From contig CM060732.1 in assembly GCA_030704615.1 (NCBI GenBank), positions 48,279,053-48,343,052 of the forward strand: a stretch of DNA of 64,000 bases, written 5' to 3'. This document shows positions 1-9,881 of this stretch, one piece after another. The notes under the pieces are model-generated. The model was given only the letters and a program-made list of their open reading frames with translations. It made no database searches and was not told where the DNA came from. Both the position numbers and the translations under genes were made by a program. The stretch comes from Takakia lepidozioides. Taxonomy: Eukaryota; Streptophyta; Takakiopsida; Takakiales; Takakiaceae. Each line of letters opens with the position of its first letter. The first letter of the stretch is position 1.

Positions 1-27
1 AAGAGCTGCACATGGTCCACATGGCCG

Positions 28-552
28 GTGCAGTTGGTGGCATACAACATGCCACCATGGTTGACAACAAAGAAATTCTTTGTCATGTTGTCTCTCTTGA
101 TTCCAGGCAAGGAGTCCGTGACAAATTCAAACATAGATGTGTATTTGCAACCATTGATTGAAGAGCTACAGGAACTATGGATTGGAGTTGAAGCTTACGA
201 CATTTTGAAACCAGTAGGGCAACGGAGTTTCATCCTCCGTGCCATACTTATGTGATCAATCCACGATTTCCCCGCATATGGCCTTCTTGCGGGTTGCAGG
301 ACCAAGGGCTACAAAGGGTGCCCCATTTGTGGGCCCTATGTGGATTCATGGCACTCAAAGCCATTGGGGAAGATAGTATACATGGGGCATCGAAGATACC
401 TTGCAAGAAACCACCCCTACCGACAAGCAGGAAGGCACTTCAATGGATGTGTTGAAAGGAGAATGGCACCAAATGTTGTGAAGATGGCGGGAGCTATGTG
501 CATCAAGATCAGCGCCACAATGCAAGCATGCATGGTACCCTTTGGTGCTTAG
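28..552 (+). pseudogene. CACTA (En/Spm) transposase TNP2-like core, broken
   Basis: The reading frame carries the TNP2 signature in order: NMPPWL, then a long block with LSLLIPG, IDVYL-PLIEEL-ELW and a tract like F-LRAILM. After a stop it continues in the same frame with SIHDFPAYG, then GCRTKGYKGCPICG, a Cys pair typical of the family. The stop is a TGA at 253-255 where the family has Trp (TGG), so one substitution breaks it. The 5' part lies off the left edge. TNP2 proteins cut and paste CACTA DNA transposons. The homology reading is by eye; the frame continuity and stop are seen directly. Confidence 0.8.
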
Positions 553-739
553 CCCCGAGCAAACAGTTAGTCATGTACTATACATCCCGCCACATTAGCA
601 AAAACAAAAAGTTGTCATGTGCATGGCCCATAATGCCATCTACCCCACTATGATGCACAAAGACTGTCGCCGCTACTTCAATCAATCCCAATCCTCATCG
701 ATATTATCCGGCATTGACAAGTGAATGTACGTGGGTTGT

Positions 740-1937
740 TCATGGGGAACATAATATACCTGGATAATCATGCATTGTCCAAAGCAAGATGCCTCTCATC
801 TGAAAAGATTGTCCGGCCATAGGGTTAAGCGATGCGAGGCGTGCCATCTCATGAGTTTGGCCAATTCGGGGCTTCGGTAGTGTGCCCTCAATCGCGGGAT
901 GATCGGAAAGTAATGCATTTTCTAGGATGAAATACCCCACGCCCCCCACATGTAATCATCCCATTAGCACACATAATACAATACCCTTATGTCTTTCCCT
1001 TTATGCAGCCTCTCCCTCATTTGGGTGTGAATGGTCAAAACCAAACGTCGTTCCTTCCACTCCTCACTCACTCCTTCCAAAACCACAATCAGATCTTGCA
1101 TGAGTACTATTCTCTAAACCCTAAACTTTGTGGAATACACTTTACATACATTGAGAAGATTAAAGAAAATAATCTCCATGCGAGGGGGAATGGCGCTTAT
1201 ACCTTGCATGGTACTTTTTTCCCTTGGACATCATCCCGATATCGGTCTTTCTTGCACTTTGGGCACTTGGTGAGATGCGAATCCTCTCCGTAGTATAGGG
1301 TTTTATCACATGGACTCTTATAGCCCATCCCCATAGAGTCCAAGACTTCGCGCGCCTCTTTCCGCGACCGTGGCATCTTGGGTTTCAAGTGTGGAACAAG
1401 GATATAGTCTGCAATAGTTCGCATTATGGCAGACATCCCAACATTACTTATGCCAAATCGAATTTGAAGATTGAGCAAAAGTAAGATTGTTGAAAGTCGA
1501 CTCACTTTCGCCCCTTCGTACAAGGGAGTTCTCGCCTCCCTCTCCATGTCATTTGAGGGGGCCATTTCATGATCATCGATTGGCCGGGTTCCCTTTTCAT
1601 GGGATGCATGAGCGCCCACATGATGCATTAAGAGATCCTCCATGGCTTGCACATCCTCCTGGTTAATTCCATGCTCATTGTTGTTGTCACTGTCACTATC
1701 ATTGTCATCGTCATCATCGTCTGATACCGTGGGGGCGGCGTCTCGCCCACGGCTCCCGCCTGATGTACTTGGGTTGTTTTCGGATGGGGTGCCAAGAGAA
1801 AAGACCGGGAAGGGATGGACAAAGTCCTGATACAAACAAATGAACATAGGGACATATATGTCCTTACAACCATACACTTCATTATAAGCGAAATGCAAAC
1901 AACAACCTTCAATGTGTGTGTGCATCAAATATGTCAT
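740..1937 (-). pseudogene. CACTA transposase TNP2-like N-terminal part, opposite orientation
   Basis: A 246-residue frame (1197-1937) starts with an acidic stretch (DDDDDDNDSDSD). It then has the TNP2 N-terminal block: PLYEGAKVSRLSTILLLLNL, a segment ending LPHLKPKMPRSRKEA, and the zinc-like DSHLTKCPKCKKDRYRDD. Further along the minus strand, in another frame (740-949), FQMRGILLWTMHDYPG is the next conserved TNP2 block. Sequence between the two has lost its frame. This copy points toward the plus-strand copy at 28-552, so two different CACTA remnants face each other. Confidence 0.75.
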
Positions 1938-2787
1938 TCAGTAATTACATGTATGTGCGCAACGTACACGCATGCAAAGTTTCAAACCCAAACAAAATCA
2001 TTTGCCCCCCCAATGACGCATTCACCCTATCAACCAATTTTTGTTTATTAATGTGAAAGAAAATCCTCTCATGCCATTGCACCCAACGAACGGATGTGGC
2101 TCAAGCTTCATTTTTTCCTACATGTGCTTAAATATGTGTGCAACACCTGTACAAAGATCCAGCGGGAGAAAAAAAAATAAAAAAAATAAAAAAATAAAAA
2201 ATTGCCTCCCCAACGACGCACTCACCCTTGCACAAATTTTGAATTAAATCGAATTTAAATGAATTTAAAATAAATAATTGTATTTAGAAAATATATGATT
2301 GCGGTTTTGAGGGGCGTAATTATTTTATTTTTAGCTCTACTTTATTCTGTGACATCGGGTTTTGCACCACTACATCCATGCAAAAAATGGGACAAAAACA
2401 AACTGGAAAAAAAATAAGTGAGTTTCTAGGGTCACTTTTGCAGAACTCTATGAAGAGTGCATGAAGTTACAAATAACTCAATTTTAGAATGCAAATGAGA
2501 GAACAAAATCTGGTGATGGGTCCAAATGACTTTTGTTTACTCCCAAATTTTGCACGCACATTGCATATGCTATCATTAAGCATATGGCTTGAAAATGGAA
2601 TTAAAAAATAATAATCTGCAGGCGAAAGACAAGTTACCGTCTCTACGACACGTAGCTGCGTTAAACACTAGAATGACCCATTGAATCAACTTGGTTCAAG
2701 CTTATATTTGGTCCACATGTGCATAAGTATGTTTAGATCACATATGCAAAGTTGCAACCCACATGAGCAACAAAAATAATAATTACA
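1938..2787. other. AT-rich intergenic stretch
   Basis: There are no convincing coding frames. It contains an A-rich low-complexity run (about 2168-2200) and repeated short TE-like debris. I see no clear terminal inverted repeat of a CACTA element here. Confidence 0.5.
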
Positions 2788-3870
2788 TCAATCGATTAAT
2801 CGGATGTATACAAAGTACATGCAATAGTATGATGCAAATAGTTCGCTGCCAGCCCTAATAGTCCTACTAGCACATGTCATCACAAACATGTGCATCCCCT
2901 CACAGTATACTGACGTACGACCACAAAAACTCTCATGCCCATCGCTTCGCTCGTCCCATACTACATTGGTTGTCTTAGGATGACCAAAAGAACTATTGAC
3001 CAGCCCAGCAACATTGCCGAAGATGTCAGGGTCACCATCACAAAATCTGATCTCAACGGGAGACAACCCTCGTCTACGTACATCCTGTCCGTTGACACAC
3101 AAAATGTAGGGTAGGATGTATGGGGCTTCGAGGCGTAATGTACGGAACTCCGCGGAGGTGTAGTATGGACCGTAGTAGGGAAACAAGTCCACCATGCTGT
3201 TTCTCCGAGGAGGAACCACAATATCATTGACCATGAATAAACCCCGACCCATAGCAGGGTCTGTAGCGACTCTCACAACATACCGTCTCCCCCAATACTC
3301 AAACTCCACATTTTCTCGGATGAGGGTGGGAGGGTCGAGATGATTCCCCCAACAACGAGGCTGGACGGTCCTCAGTAACATCGTCCTATGCGCTTCCCAT
3401 CGGGGGCGAGGATCCGGCTCAGGCCGCCCAAGCCGAAGGGGAGGAAACCTAGGGCGAAGCCGACCCCTCATAGGGGTTCGGGGGGCACATGCACGTGGAG
3501 GTGGAGGTGGAGGTGGAGGTGGAGGTGGTATTGCTGGCAGAGGAGATGAAAGTGGAGGTGGTTGAGGATGTAATGTCAGAGGTGCAGCTGGGGGTACAAC
3601 GTCTGGATCAGGCAAAGAAACAGACCCGGGGGGGGGGGGGGGGTGGGCCTGCTCGTCGCCGGCCATAACGCCTACGACACCTACGATACCCCTCGACCCT
3701 ACGCATCTCATCTACGTGCTGCTGGGGGAACCAACTGGTCACATCGGACACATGCTCTGGCACAAATTTTGCAAGTAGACCGGCGCGAAATGCCTCCTGT
3801 GCAATGTGATTGCGAGCTTGGGCATCAAGTCGTGGCTGCAATGTGCGTAGTGAACGACGCATCAATACTT
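2788..3870 (-). CDS. SET-domain protein, main exon (frame change at a G16 run)
   Basis: After a helical stretch (RAGLLAKFVPEHVSDVTSWF) comes a proline-rich linker of about 70 residues and then a SET-like domain. Visible SET landmarks are MGRGLFMVNDIV near the start, a Tyr-Gly pair in FPYYGPYY, FGNVAGLVNSSF at the position of the family's GN..RFINHS, and ASRTIRAGSELFASYY at the position of A.R.I..GEEL...Y. SET enzymes methylate lysines using S-adenosylmethionine. The NHS motif is altered to NSS, so activity is uncertain. The frame changes within a run of 16 G (3628-3643). It may continue from the upstream exon at 3978-4376. It lies beside CACTA sequence, so it may be transposon cargo. Confidence 0.55.
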
Positions 3871-3977
3871 ATGTCGTAATTTTGATTCATGTATGCTTAC
3901 CAATCATACTATATTATTAGATAAACCTAAATGTACCTTAAATAAATGTTAATGAGAGGGGTGGGAAAAACACTCAC

Positions 3978-4376
3978 CTTTGCCGCATCCGCAATCTTGT
4001 TTTTCTTGTAATGTTTTTCAACAACATGCGGTCGCCGCCTCAGTGGTCTGGTGCCGCCCGGTGGTATCCATTCCCAACACTTAGTGCACCAACACTCAAT
4101 CCTGTCGGGGGGGGGGGTCAAAGGTGGACGTGGTTGGACGGGTGGCCCGCGAGGGGACAACCCGCGGCGCGCCCGACTCGATCCCGGAGTGTCAACACCC
4201 TCCGCATCACCTGAATTTTGGCCCCGGTCCCTTCTACGATTGTGCCCGGCAGCCTGTATTGGATCAGGTGCAATGGGTGCTTCCTCGCCACGAAAAATGG
4301 TCGCTCTAGGGCCACAATCGATATGTGGTATCACCTCCCCATCCTCGAGGGAGACGGGTCGATGTTTCCTCACCAT
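3978..4376 (-). CDS. Zinc-binding-like exon upstream of the SET exon
   Basis: The open frame begins MVRKHRPVSLEDGEV and ends in a small Cys/His cluster, IECWCTKCWEWIPPGG, followed by RRRPHVVEKHYKKNK. This looks like a short treble-clef or BED-like DNA-binding module, as found at the start of some transposon proteins. It is closed by a strong splice donor (GCAAAG followed by GTGAGTG) at 3978, so it is likely an exon. The next exon on this strand would be the SET-domain frame. Joining the two is inference. Confidence 0.4.
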
Positions 4377-5080
4377 CCCATCCTAATTAACACACACCAC
4401 CAACACTTTCATTTCTCAAAATCCGTTGGCAAAAAAACCCTATGCCTTAGCCTCGGGGCTTTCAAAATTGGTAACCAAAGGCAGAGCATCCATATGGTGT
4501 TAGAGCCAAGACAATAAATCATTCATCTCGTTCTATCTTCAGGATGCTCATACTATGGAAAAATTTGTTGAGACCCAGCGCTTTGCGATTATTAGATTGA
4601 ACCACATTTTGGGTATGTGAATCCTAATTACACCGTTTATCCTTTTAATCCCAAGACCCACAACCAAAACCGCCAATCCAAAACCCAATACCATAAAGAA
4701 AAGCAAACACCCTAACCCAGTACCGTATGAAAAAATAAATAAAAACTAAGAAACCCAAAAGGCCCTAAACCCTAAATCCAGAAAGGCCGGCCGTCGCCTC
4801 GTGCAACACCCTGGCGTCGCATTGGACGACGAGTTTTTTTTTATTTTTTACCTGGGGGTCGCACCCCGCGACGGACAGCCGTCGCGGGGGGCGACGTGTT
4901 TTTTTTATTTATGGGGCCAGGGGTCGCAAGAAACGACGGCCAGCCGTCGCAATCTTCATTTTTACATTTCAAAAAACGGCCGGGCGCCACGCCTTTTTTT
5001 TTCCCTAAGTGCTTGAAGTATCTCTTTCCCCTCCCGTTTTCGTTTGTTCTTTGGGAGAGAGGTAGTTCAGAGAGTGGGGT
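4377..5080. repeat. GC-rich inverted-repeat cluster and telobox-bearing spacer
   Basis: Between about 4790 and 4990 several short hairpins share the core CGACGG...CCGTCG (for example GCGACGG-acag-CCGTCGC at 4870-4890 and again near 4935). Spacers are poly-T-rich. This resembles the subterminal repeats that CACTA transposases bind. A telomere-like box, CCTAAACCCTAAAT, occurs just before the cluster (about 4763). No terminal CACTA sequence was found. Confidence 0.4.
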
Positions 5081-5301
5081 TTAGGGTGGAGGAGAAATGC
5101 ACTTGCTGCTGAGCCCGAGGTGGTCGCAAGGCCCCAAGGAGTTTGCCCCAACGCCGCTCCAACGCCCAAGGTAAGCACCGCCTCCTCCCTCACTTTCTGT
5201 CTTTCTTTCTTGCCCTAAGCACGGGCTGATGTCTCTCTCCCCTGTGTGGTAGGAACGCCGCGCAGAGGCGCGACCTAACGAGTTGAAGAGAGAGAGAGCC
5301 A

Positions 5302-5404
5302 TGGTGAGCGGGGGAGAGACGCCCTGCAGCGGCGGGGACCCGTGCCGCTGGCAGCCGCAGCTGCTCACCGCGCCAACTCGCTTCAAGCACCAGCAGCAGC
5401 AGAG
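5302..5404 (+). CDS. Possible first coding exon, unknown protein
   Basis: An ATG opens a GC-rich frame (MVSGGETPCSGGDPCRWQPQ... ending in four Gln) that stops at a textbook donor (CAGAG followed by GTACGT). It is preceded by GA-rich leader-like sequence. No following exon could be identified before the direct repeat. It may be the captured 5' end of a host gene. I do not recognise the protein. Confidence 0.25.
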
Positions 5405-5489
5405 GTACGTCAGGGAAATTGCACTCTCCCTTTCCTCTCTGCTTCTGTTTACTATTCAAAGGTAGTCTTCCTGCCCTGAGTTTAAATTT

Positions 5490-5853
5490 AGGTCTGGTGC
5501 CAAAAGTGGGATAGACCCTTGAGCGCGTCCATGATGTCCTCCCCCATGTCACAGACTGGAAACAGGTTCAGGGAAGTTTTCTTCCTAACTTCATTTTCAT
5601 CGGGCAATTTTTTGGTAACAGACATGGCTTTGGACACTACACTCTCTAAGTCAGGTTTATCCTGCAAGGTCAAGACTTGCGGGTCCAGATTCAGATCCTT
5701 GAGAATCTCTTTTACTCTCTTCTCCCAGGGCTCACCCTGTTTGACAGGGCAGTCCTGTTTCCAAGATATAGAGTCGATTAACTTAGGATATCTAGTGTTG
5801 GACATATGTTGCAGCTGAACCCACCATCTGACCTTGAATTTAGGGTGTCGGGA
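5490..5853 (-). CDS. Orphan exon, unknown protein, abutting the left direct repeat
   Basis: The minus-strand frame begins after a good acceptor (ctgctctcttttaag) with HPKFKVRWWVQLQH. It continues for about 120 residues of coding-like, charged sequence (VKEILKDLNLDPQVLTLQDK, MGEDIMDALKG). I do not recognise it. It begins about 20 bp outside the left boundary of the 1.7-kb repeat. It may be the downstream half of a gene whose upstream exons lie beyond the right copy at 18462-19010. Confidence 0.35.
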
Positions 5854-5875
5854 GCTTAAAAGAGAGCAGCACAGA

Positions 5876-7559
5876 AGAGAGGGAAGATACTTTTTGTCAT
5901 GTCAAGACAAAGACAGGACCCCTAGGGTCGTTGTCATGAATAAGAAGAATAATCAGACATATCAGCCACTTAACAGTGGCACCATCCATCAATCATCAAG
6001 CTTAGAAAATCCAGAATTATATCCATGCACAATAATGTGTTCAAGTCAGAATTATTCATAACCCAAAGAGTATTCCACTGATGCTGATTGACCATCATTC
6101 ATGATCATGACACATTCAGAGGTCTGGGTGGATGGCGGGTACTTGGCCATATTTTGGCCTTGATGTGGTGCAGGTCAAATGGTCATACAGATTTACTGTC
6201 CGCAAGCTGTAATCCAAGCATACTTACTCAAACCCCATGGGTGTCATGGAGGGTTTTTTTTTAAAAAGAAAAAAGAACACTTGGATATCACAAATTTAAA
6301 TACCTTGCCCTGCCAGTATTTGTTTAAACTGGTCTGCAGGACAGCTTGCCCCCACAGGGGTATGTCTGGTAAGTTTTCCAGACTACCCCTATACCATTAT
6401 TTCTTGCTACAGCTGAAAATCAAAGTTCATGACACAACAAGGTACAAATAAAGGACTGCAGACACATCCTGTGACAGTATATGATACTCTCAGCACACCC
6501 TATTCACATCATTCCACGTTTGACCATGTCATTACACCATGTCCAGGGGGTATTTCCACTTAACCACCCTGGCTGCCTCAAAAACCAGTTACCAATTATA
6601 TTGCTGCCATATTTCAGTGTCAGCCAAATAGCCACAGGTAGAATCTTCACAATACCCTGGCCTAAGCATCTAGCTAACAAAGCCATCCGGGTTGGAATAT
6701 AACAGGGCCATTTTACCATCATGGGTACCCGAGTAGCTGCAGCAAACAGTTCCTTGCAACCTCTCATTTTGTTTCCAACTACCATAAGGTAAGCAAAGCA
6801 AACTAGGGCCTGGAAAACAGATGTGTGTCTCTCACACAAGCCATCATAAACCCGGCTGTCACAACAAAGCAGAGGTCTTCCACTGCCTGGGCCGAAATAG
6901 CCCACCTTAGAAAGCATTACACTTGTTCTTCATAAATAAAGGAAGGAAAGAGGTAGGATCAAGAAAACCATAGAGTAGTTTAGTTTTTCAACATTTTAAG
7001 TTGAGTCCCTGGCAAACGATTCCTTCCCTTGCTCTGCAATCCCACTTGGCATCCAGCAGCACCTAGACATCAGTATTTCAAGTGGAAGCCCTCACCTGTG
7101 CACGTCCCAAAAACAACCACAACGCATTGTGAGTTAGTGAGGATGCACGAGGTGAATAGCAGGCTTCCACACTTGCTATTGAGGTCAAATACACTTCAAT
7201 CTAAGCGCAAAGAATGCGAAAGAAAGCAGGGAAGCATGACAAGCAGAAAAAGAACATTTTTTACTGTTTGGGGGAGAGTCGTCATCTCTCCACGAGCCTA
7301 ACCGTGCAGGGAGGTCTTCGCCAGCACCACACCACTGCTACCTTAACCAAAGCAAAGTCTTGCCAAGCACAAGAAAAAAGAGCTCGGTCTCAAAAGGTAG
7401 GGTTTATAAAGGGAGGGAGAGAGACTTCCTTGTTCTACCAAGACGCCGCCATTCATCAAAGATCCAGAGGAGGGCTCCTAGGGAAATGTCATAAGCATGC
7501 AGGTGGTACCTCCGCCATCACTGCCGCGGTTCCCTTGTGCAGCAAAAAAACAGACAAAT
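5876..7559 (+). repeat. Long direct repeat, left copy
   Basis: This stretch is repeated almost base for base at 16773-18461, with only scattered substitutions and small indels. An example is a short deletion in the right copy that removes codons for two residues from a shared minus-strand frame. Shared sequence starts at AGAGAGGG and stops at CAGACAAAT. Flanks beyond those points are unrelated. The repeat contains no recognisable protein. It does not begin TG and end CA, and I see no target-site duplication. Confidence 0.9.
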
Positions 7560-8870
7560 GAGACAGTGATCTTCCCTCATCTCTAAGCCACCGCCATTGC
7601 CTTAAAGAGCCCGCCTAAGCGGCACTCATAGGAGCCATAAACACTCAAGGATTGGCAGCTCAAGGTATCTGCAACACGAGCACCATCGCTCCTCCCAAGC
7701 CGCCATCGCGCGCGCTCTCGCAGCGCCAAAAGAAAGACATTAGGGTTATGCAGGGTTTTCCCCTGTCTGGCCCGTCATTCATCCTTCTCAGGATGAAAAA
7801 CATCCGCCAGCCTGTACGCCCGACGGACGTTGTCCGTTTCTCATTCGTGGAAGATGAAAGACATCGTGCGTTCATCCTGTCTTGAACTCGACGGATGCAG
7901 TCCGCTTTTCATCTAGGTTAGATGAAAAACATCGGGGAGTTTTAAAAAAAAAAACTTTTTTATACCTGTCTTGCCCCGGATTTAGGTCCTGTCAGATGAA
8001 ATCCTTTTTTCATCCAGGTTGGATTGAAAAAATAAAAACTGACGGGAGTTTTGCAATCAGTATATTCCGGTTTGATGTTCGGATGAAGCAAAAAAACCTC
8101 ACACAAGTATTTAGTGAAGAAATGTTTCACTAGGGAAAAAAATGTATTTTGGATGAAAAACATCCAAAATTCCCTGCAACCCTATTTTTTCAACTTTTTC
8201 AAAAATGGAAGTCGGGACAACAATTCCATAAACCCAATTTCCAGAGGGAGAGAGAGGGAGAGAGAGGGAATCCCACCATCCAACCCCTGGTATGGCAGGC
8301 CCTTACGGAGTGAGTGTGGTATGCACTCACCCCGTAAGAGAGTGCATACCAGACTCCTTCTCCAAAAGGGTAACCTCTCCCTACTCATTAGCAAATCCTT
8401 CGGAAGGTGTACCATAGAGGATTATCAAGCTATCCCTTATTCAATCTGGGTAATCAGAACAAGCATATGAAATCGAGCATATTGTTGGGGTATGTACTAA
8501 GCATAGACCCCAAAAGGAACTAGTTATAGAAGAAATCACATGTGTAAGAAACCATGGTATTTACTTACTCTAGTTTTTTGTGAACTCCACCATCATAAGC
8601 ATATCTGCTTTCAAGGAAAAGGACACACCATATTTAGGCTGTCAAAAATCACACCCTAGCGCCGACATTTTTGTGTGGTGCTACAAAGAGCGAAGCCACA
8701 TCCAGGAGAAGCCAAAAAGCATGTGAGCCGAAGACCAACTAAATTCTGACATAAGGCATTGGCTACAGGGGATCAGTTAACAAGAACGATGTATAGTGAC
8801 CGGATCATGTAGAAGGTGTGTACATATGCAATTTTGATGATAAAATCGGCCACTCTGCCAGGTTGTAAAC
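7560..8870. other. Non-coding internal region with short repeats
   Basis: Between about 7785 and 8170 a motif close to GGATGAAAAACATC recurs with intervening CGACGGA...GTCCG segments, forming a degenerate tandem series with unit lengths of roughly 60-90 bp. A GA-rich run lies at 8238-8266. A hairpin with 12-bp arms (TGGTATGCACTC and its complement) lies at 8317-8351. I found no supported gene. Confidence 0.5.
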
Positions 8871-8884
8871 ACCCCTTATTGGAA

Positions 8885-9037
8885 GCTCAGAGAGTGTGCG
8901 GCAACGTACACTGTTTGAGCCCACCTTTCTGCTTGTTTTTTGTTGTGAAAATCGGCCACCTTGGGCCCACTCTGCCAGGTTGTTAGCACCCCTAATTGGA
9001 AGCTCAAACAGTGTGCGTCAACGCACACTGTTTGAGC
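8885..9037. repeat. Pair of long palindromes with a CGTTGACG-type core
   Basis: The second copy, 9002-9037, is a perfect inverted repeat. Its 17-bp arms begin GCTCAAACAGTG and end at GCGT, separated by only two bases. The first copy (8885-8920) is the same sequence with a few mismatches, about 117 bp upstream, so the pair is a small tandem duplication. The central octamer CGT-TG-ACG is the same as in the palindromes of the downstream array, although the arms differ. Confidence 0.8.
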
Positions 9038-9054
9038 CCCCTTGTGCCCAGCAG

Positions 9055-9177
9055 TGATGTTACTCCTGTGCAGGAGGTCGTTACGAAGCAGGTGGCCGTG
9101 CATACTCGGGAGCGCCCATCCAACACAGCGCTGTCTTTGCGGGCGTTGAAGGACAAGGCACAAGTGGGAGGCAGCAT
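9055..9177 (+). CDS. Possible 5' exon of the ParB-methyltransferase gene
   Basis: It is bounded by a plausible acceptor (gcccagcag) and a donor (GTGAGC). The frame reads SDVTPVQEVVTKQVAVHT and ends LKDKAQVGGS. It is polar and low in hydrophobics, like a disordered N-terminal tail. The ending resembles that of the exon at 9498-9682 (VKGKTQVQGT), so the two may be duplicates. Linkage to the downstream gene is inference. Confidence 0.3.
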
Positions 9178-9314
9178 GTGAGCAGTGGATTTGGAGACGG
9201 ACAGCGCTGAACAGAGTCTCATTCAGGTAGCACCACCATTGCGATGCATAGTTCAGTTCGTTTTTGCATTGTTAGAGATGAAAACTGGTGGAGCCAGCGG
9301 AGTATGCCCTGCAT

Positions 9315-9433
9315 TTTAAGATGTCGTTGACGACAGCTTAATCTGCAAGCGCATCCTCAGCCTTACCCTCCTCTCTATTTCCCACATGTTCCAATGTAGT
9401 GCCAAATTAAGGTGTCGTTAACACAAGCTTAAA
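9315..9433. repeat. Two isolated diverged copies of the array palindrome
   Basis: Copies at 9315-9342 and 9406-9433 match the 28-bp palindrome of the array with several mismatches (for example GTCGTTGACGAC centre intact in the first, GTCGTTAACA in the second). They lie upstream of the regular array. Confidence 0.7.
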
Positions 9434-9497
9434 ATGGGCCTGATTTGTCGATCAAACAATGGTTGATGTTTTGCAGAGGAAACAGAAGAAAGCCTAG

Positions 9498-9682
9498 GAG
9501 AGTCTCCGTGAGTTACCAGCCGAGAAGAACACAGCAGACCAGAACTCTGAAATGGTCGTCAACGTGGTGAATGAGGAGGAGGTGCCAAGGGTTCACTCTC
9601 CGCAGCGGGCTGTGGCTACAGTGGAGCAGCCAGTGGACACACAAGCACGAGTGAAGGGGAAGACACAAGTGCAAGGAACAAT
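9498..9682 (+). CDS. Possible 5' exon of the ParB-methyltransferase gene (second)
   Basis: The frame after the acceptor-like gcctag reads ESLRELPAEKNTADQNSEM, then a valine- and glutamate-rich stretch, and ends VKGKTQVQGT before a weak donor. After one TGA the same frame continues for about 45 residues (PAEKGSSSGRPKPAKVRSRL and beyond) to 9823. If this exon belongs to the gene at 11845, the palindrome array would lie inside an intron. This is plausible but unproved. Confidence 0.28.
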
Positions 9683-9881
9683 GTGACCTGCAGAGAAGGG
9701 GTCTTCCAGTGGCCGTCCAAAGCCTGCTAAGGTTCGTTCTAGGTTGCCCATTCTCATCTGTGAGGGTTCCTGTGAATCAGAAAAGAGGTCGATAAGTTCG
9801 AAGCCTGCCATGGTTTTTTGAAGCATAGAAGACAAGGCTGGTGGGTATTTCAGAGACTTTCATAAGAACTGGAGGAGGCTG

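Noticed and set aside
5190-5552. Minus-strand ORFs overlapping the candidate exon at 5302
   Set aside because: They are antisense to a GC-rich frame with a good donor and have no domain. They are treated as shadows.
6504-6917. Minus-strand ORF conserved in both direct repeats (also 17411-17818)
   Set aside because: It is open in both copies, but the copies are too similar for that to mean selection. The protein has no recognisable features.
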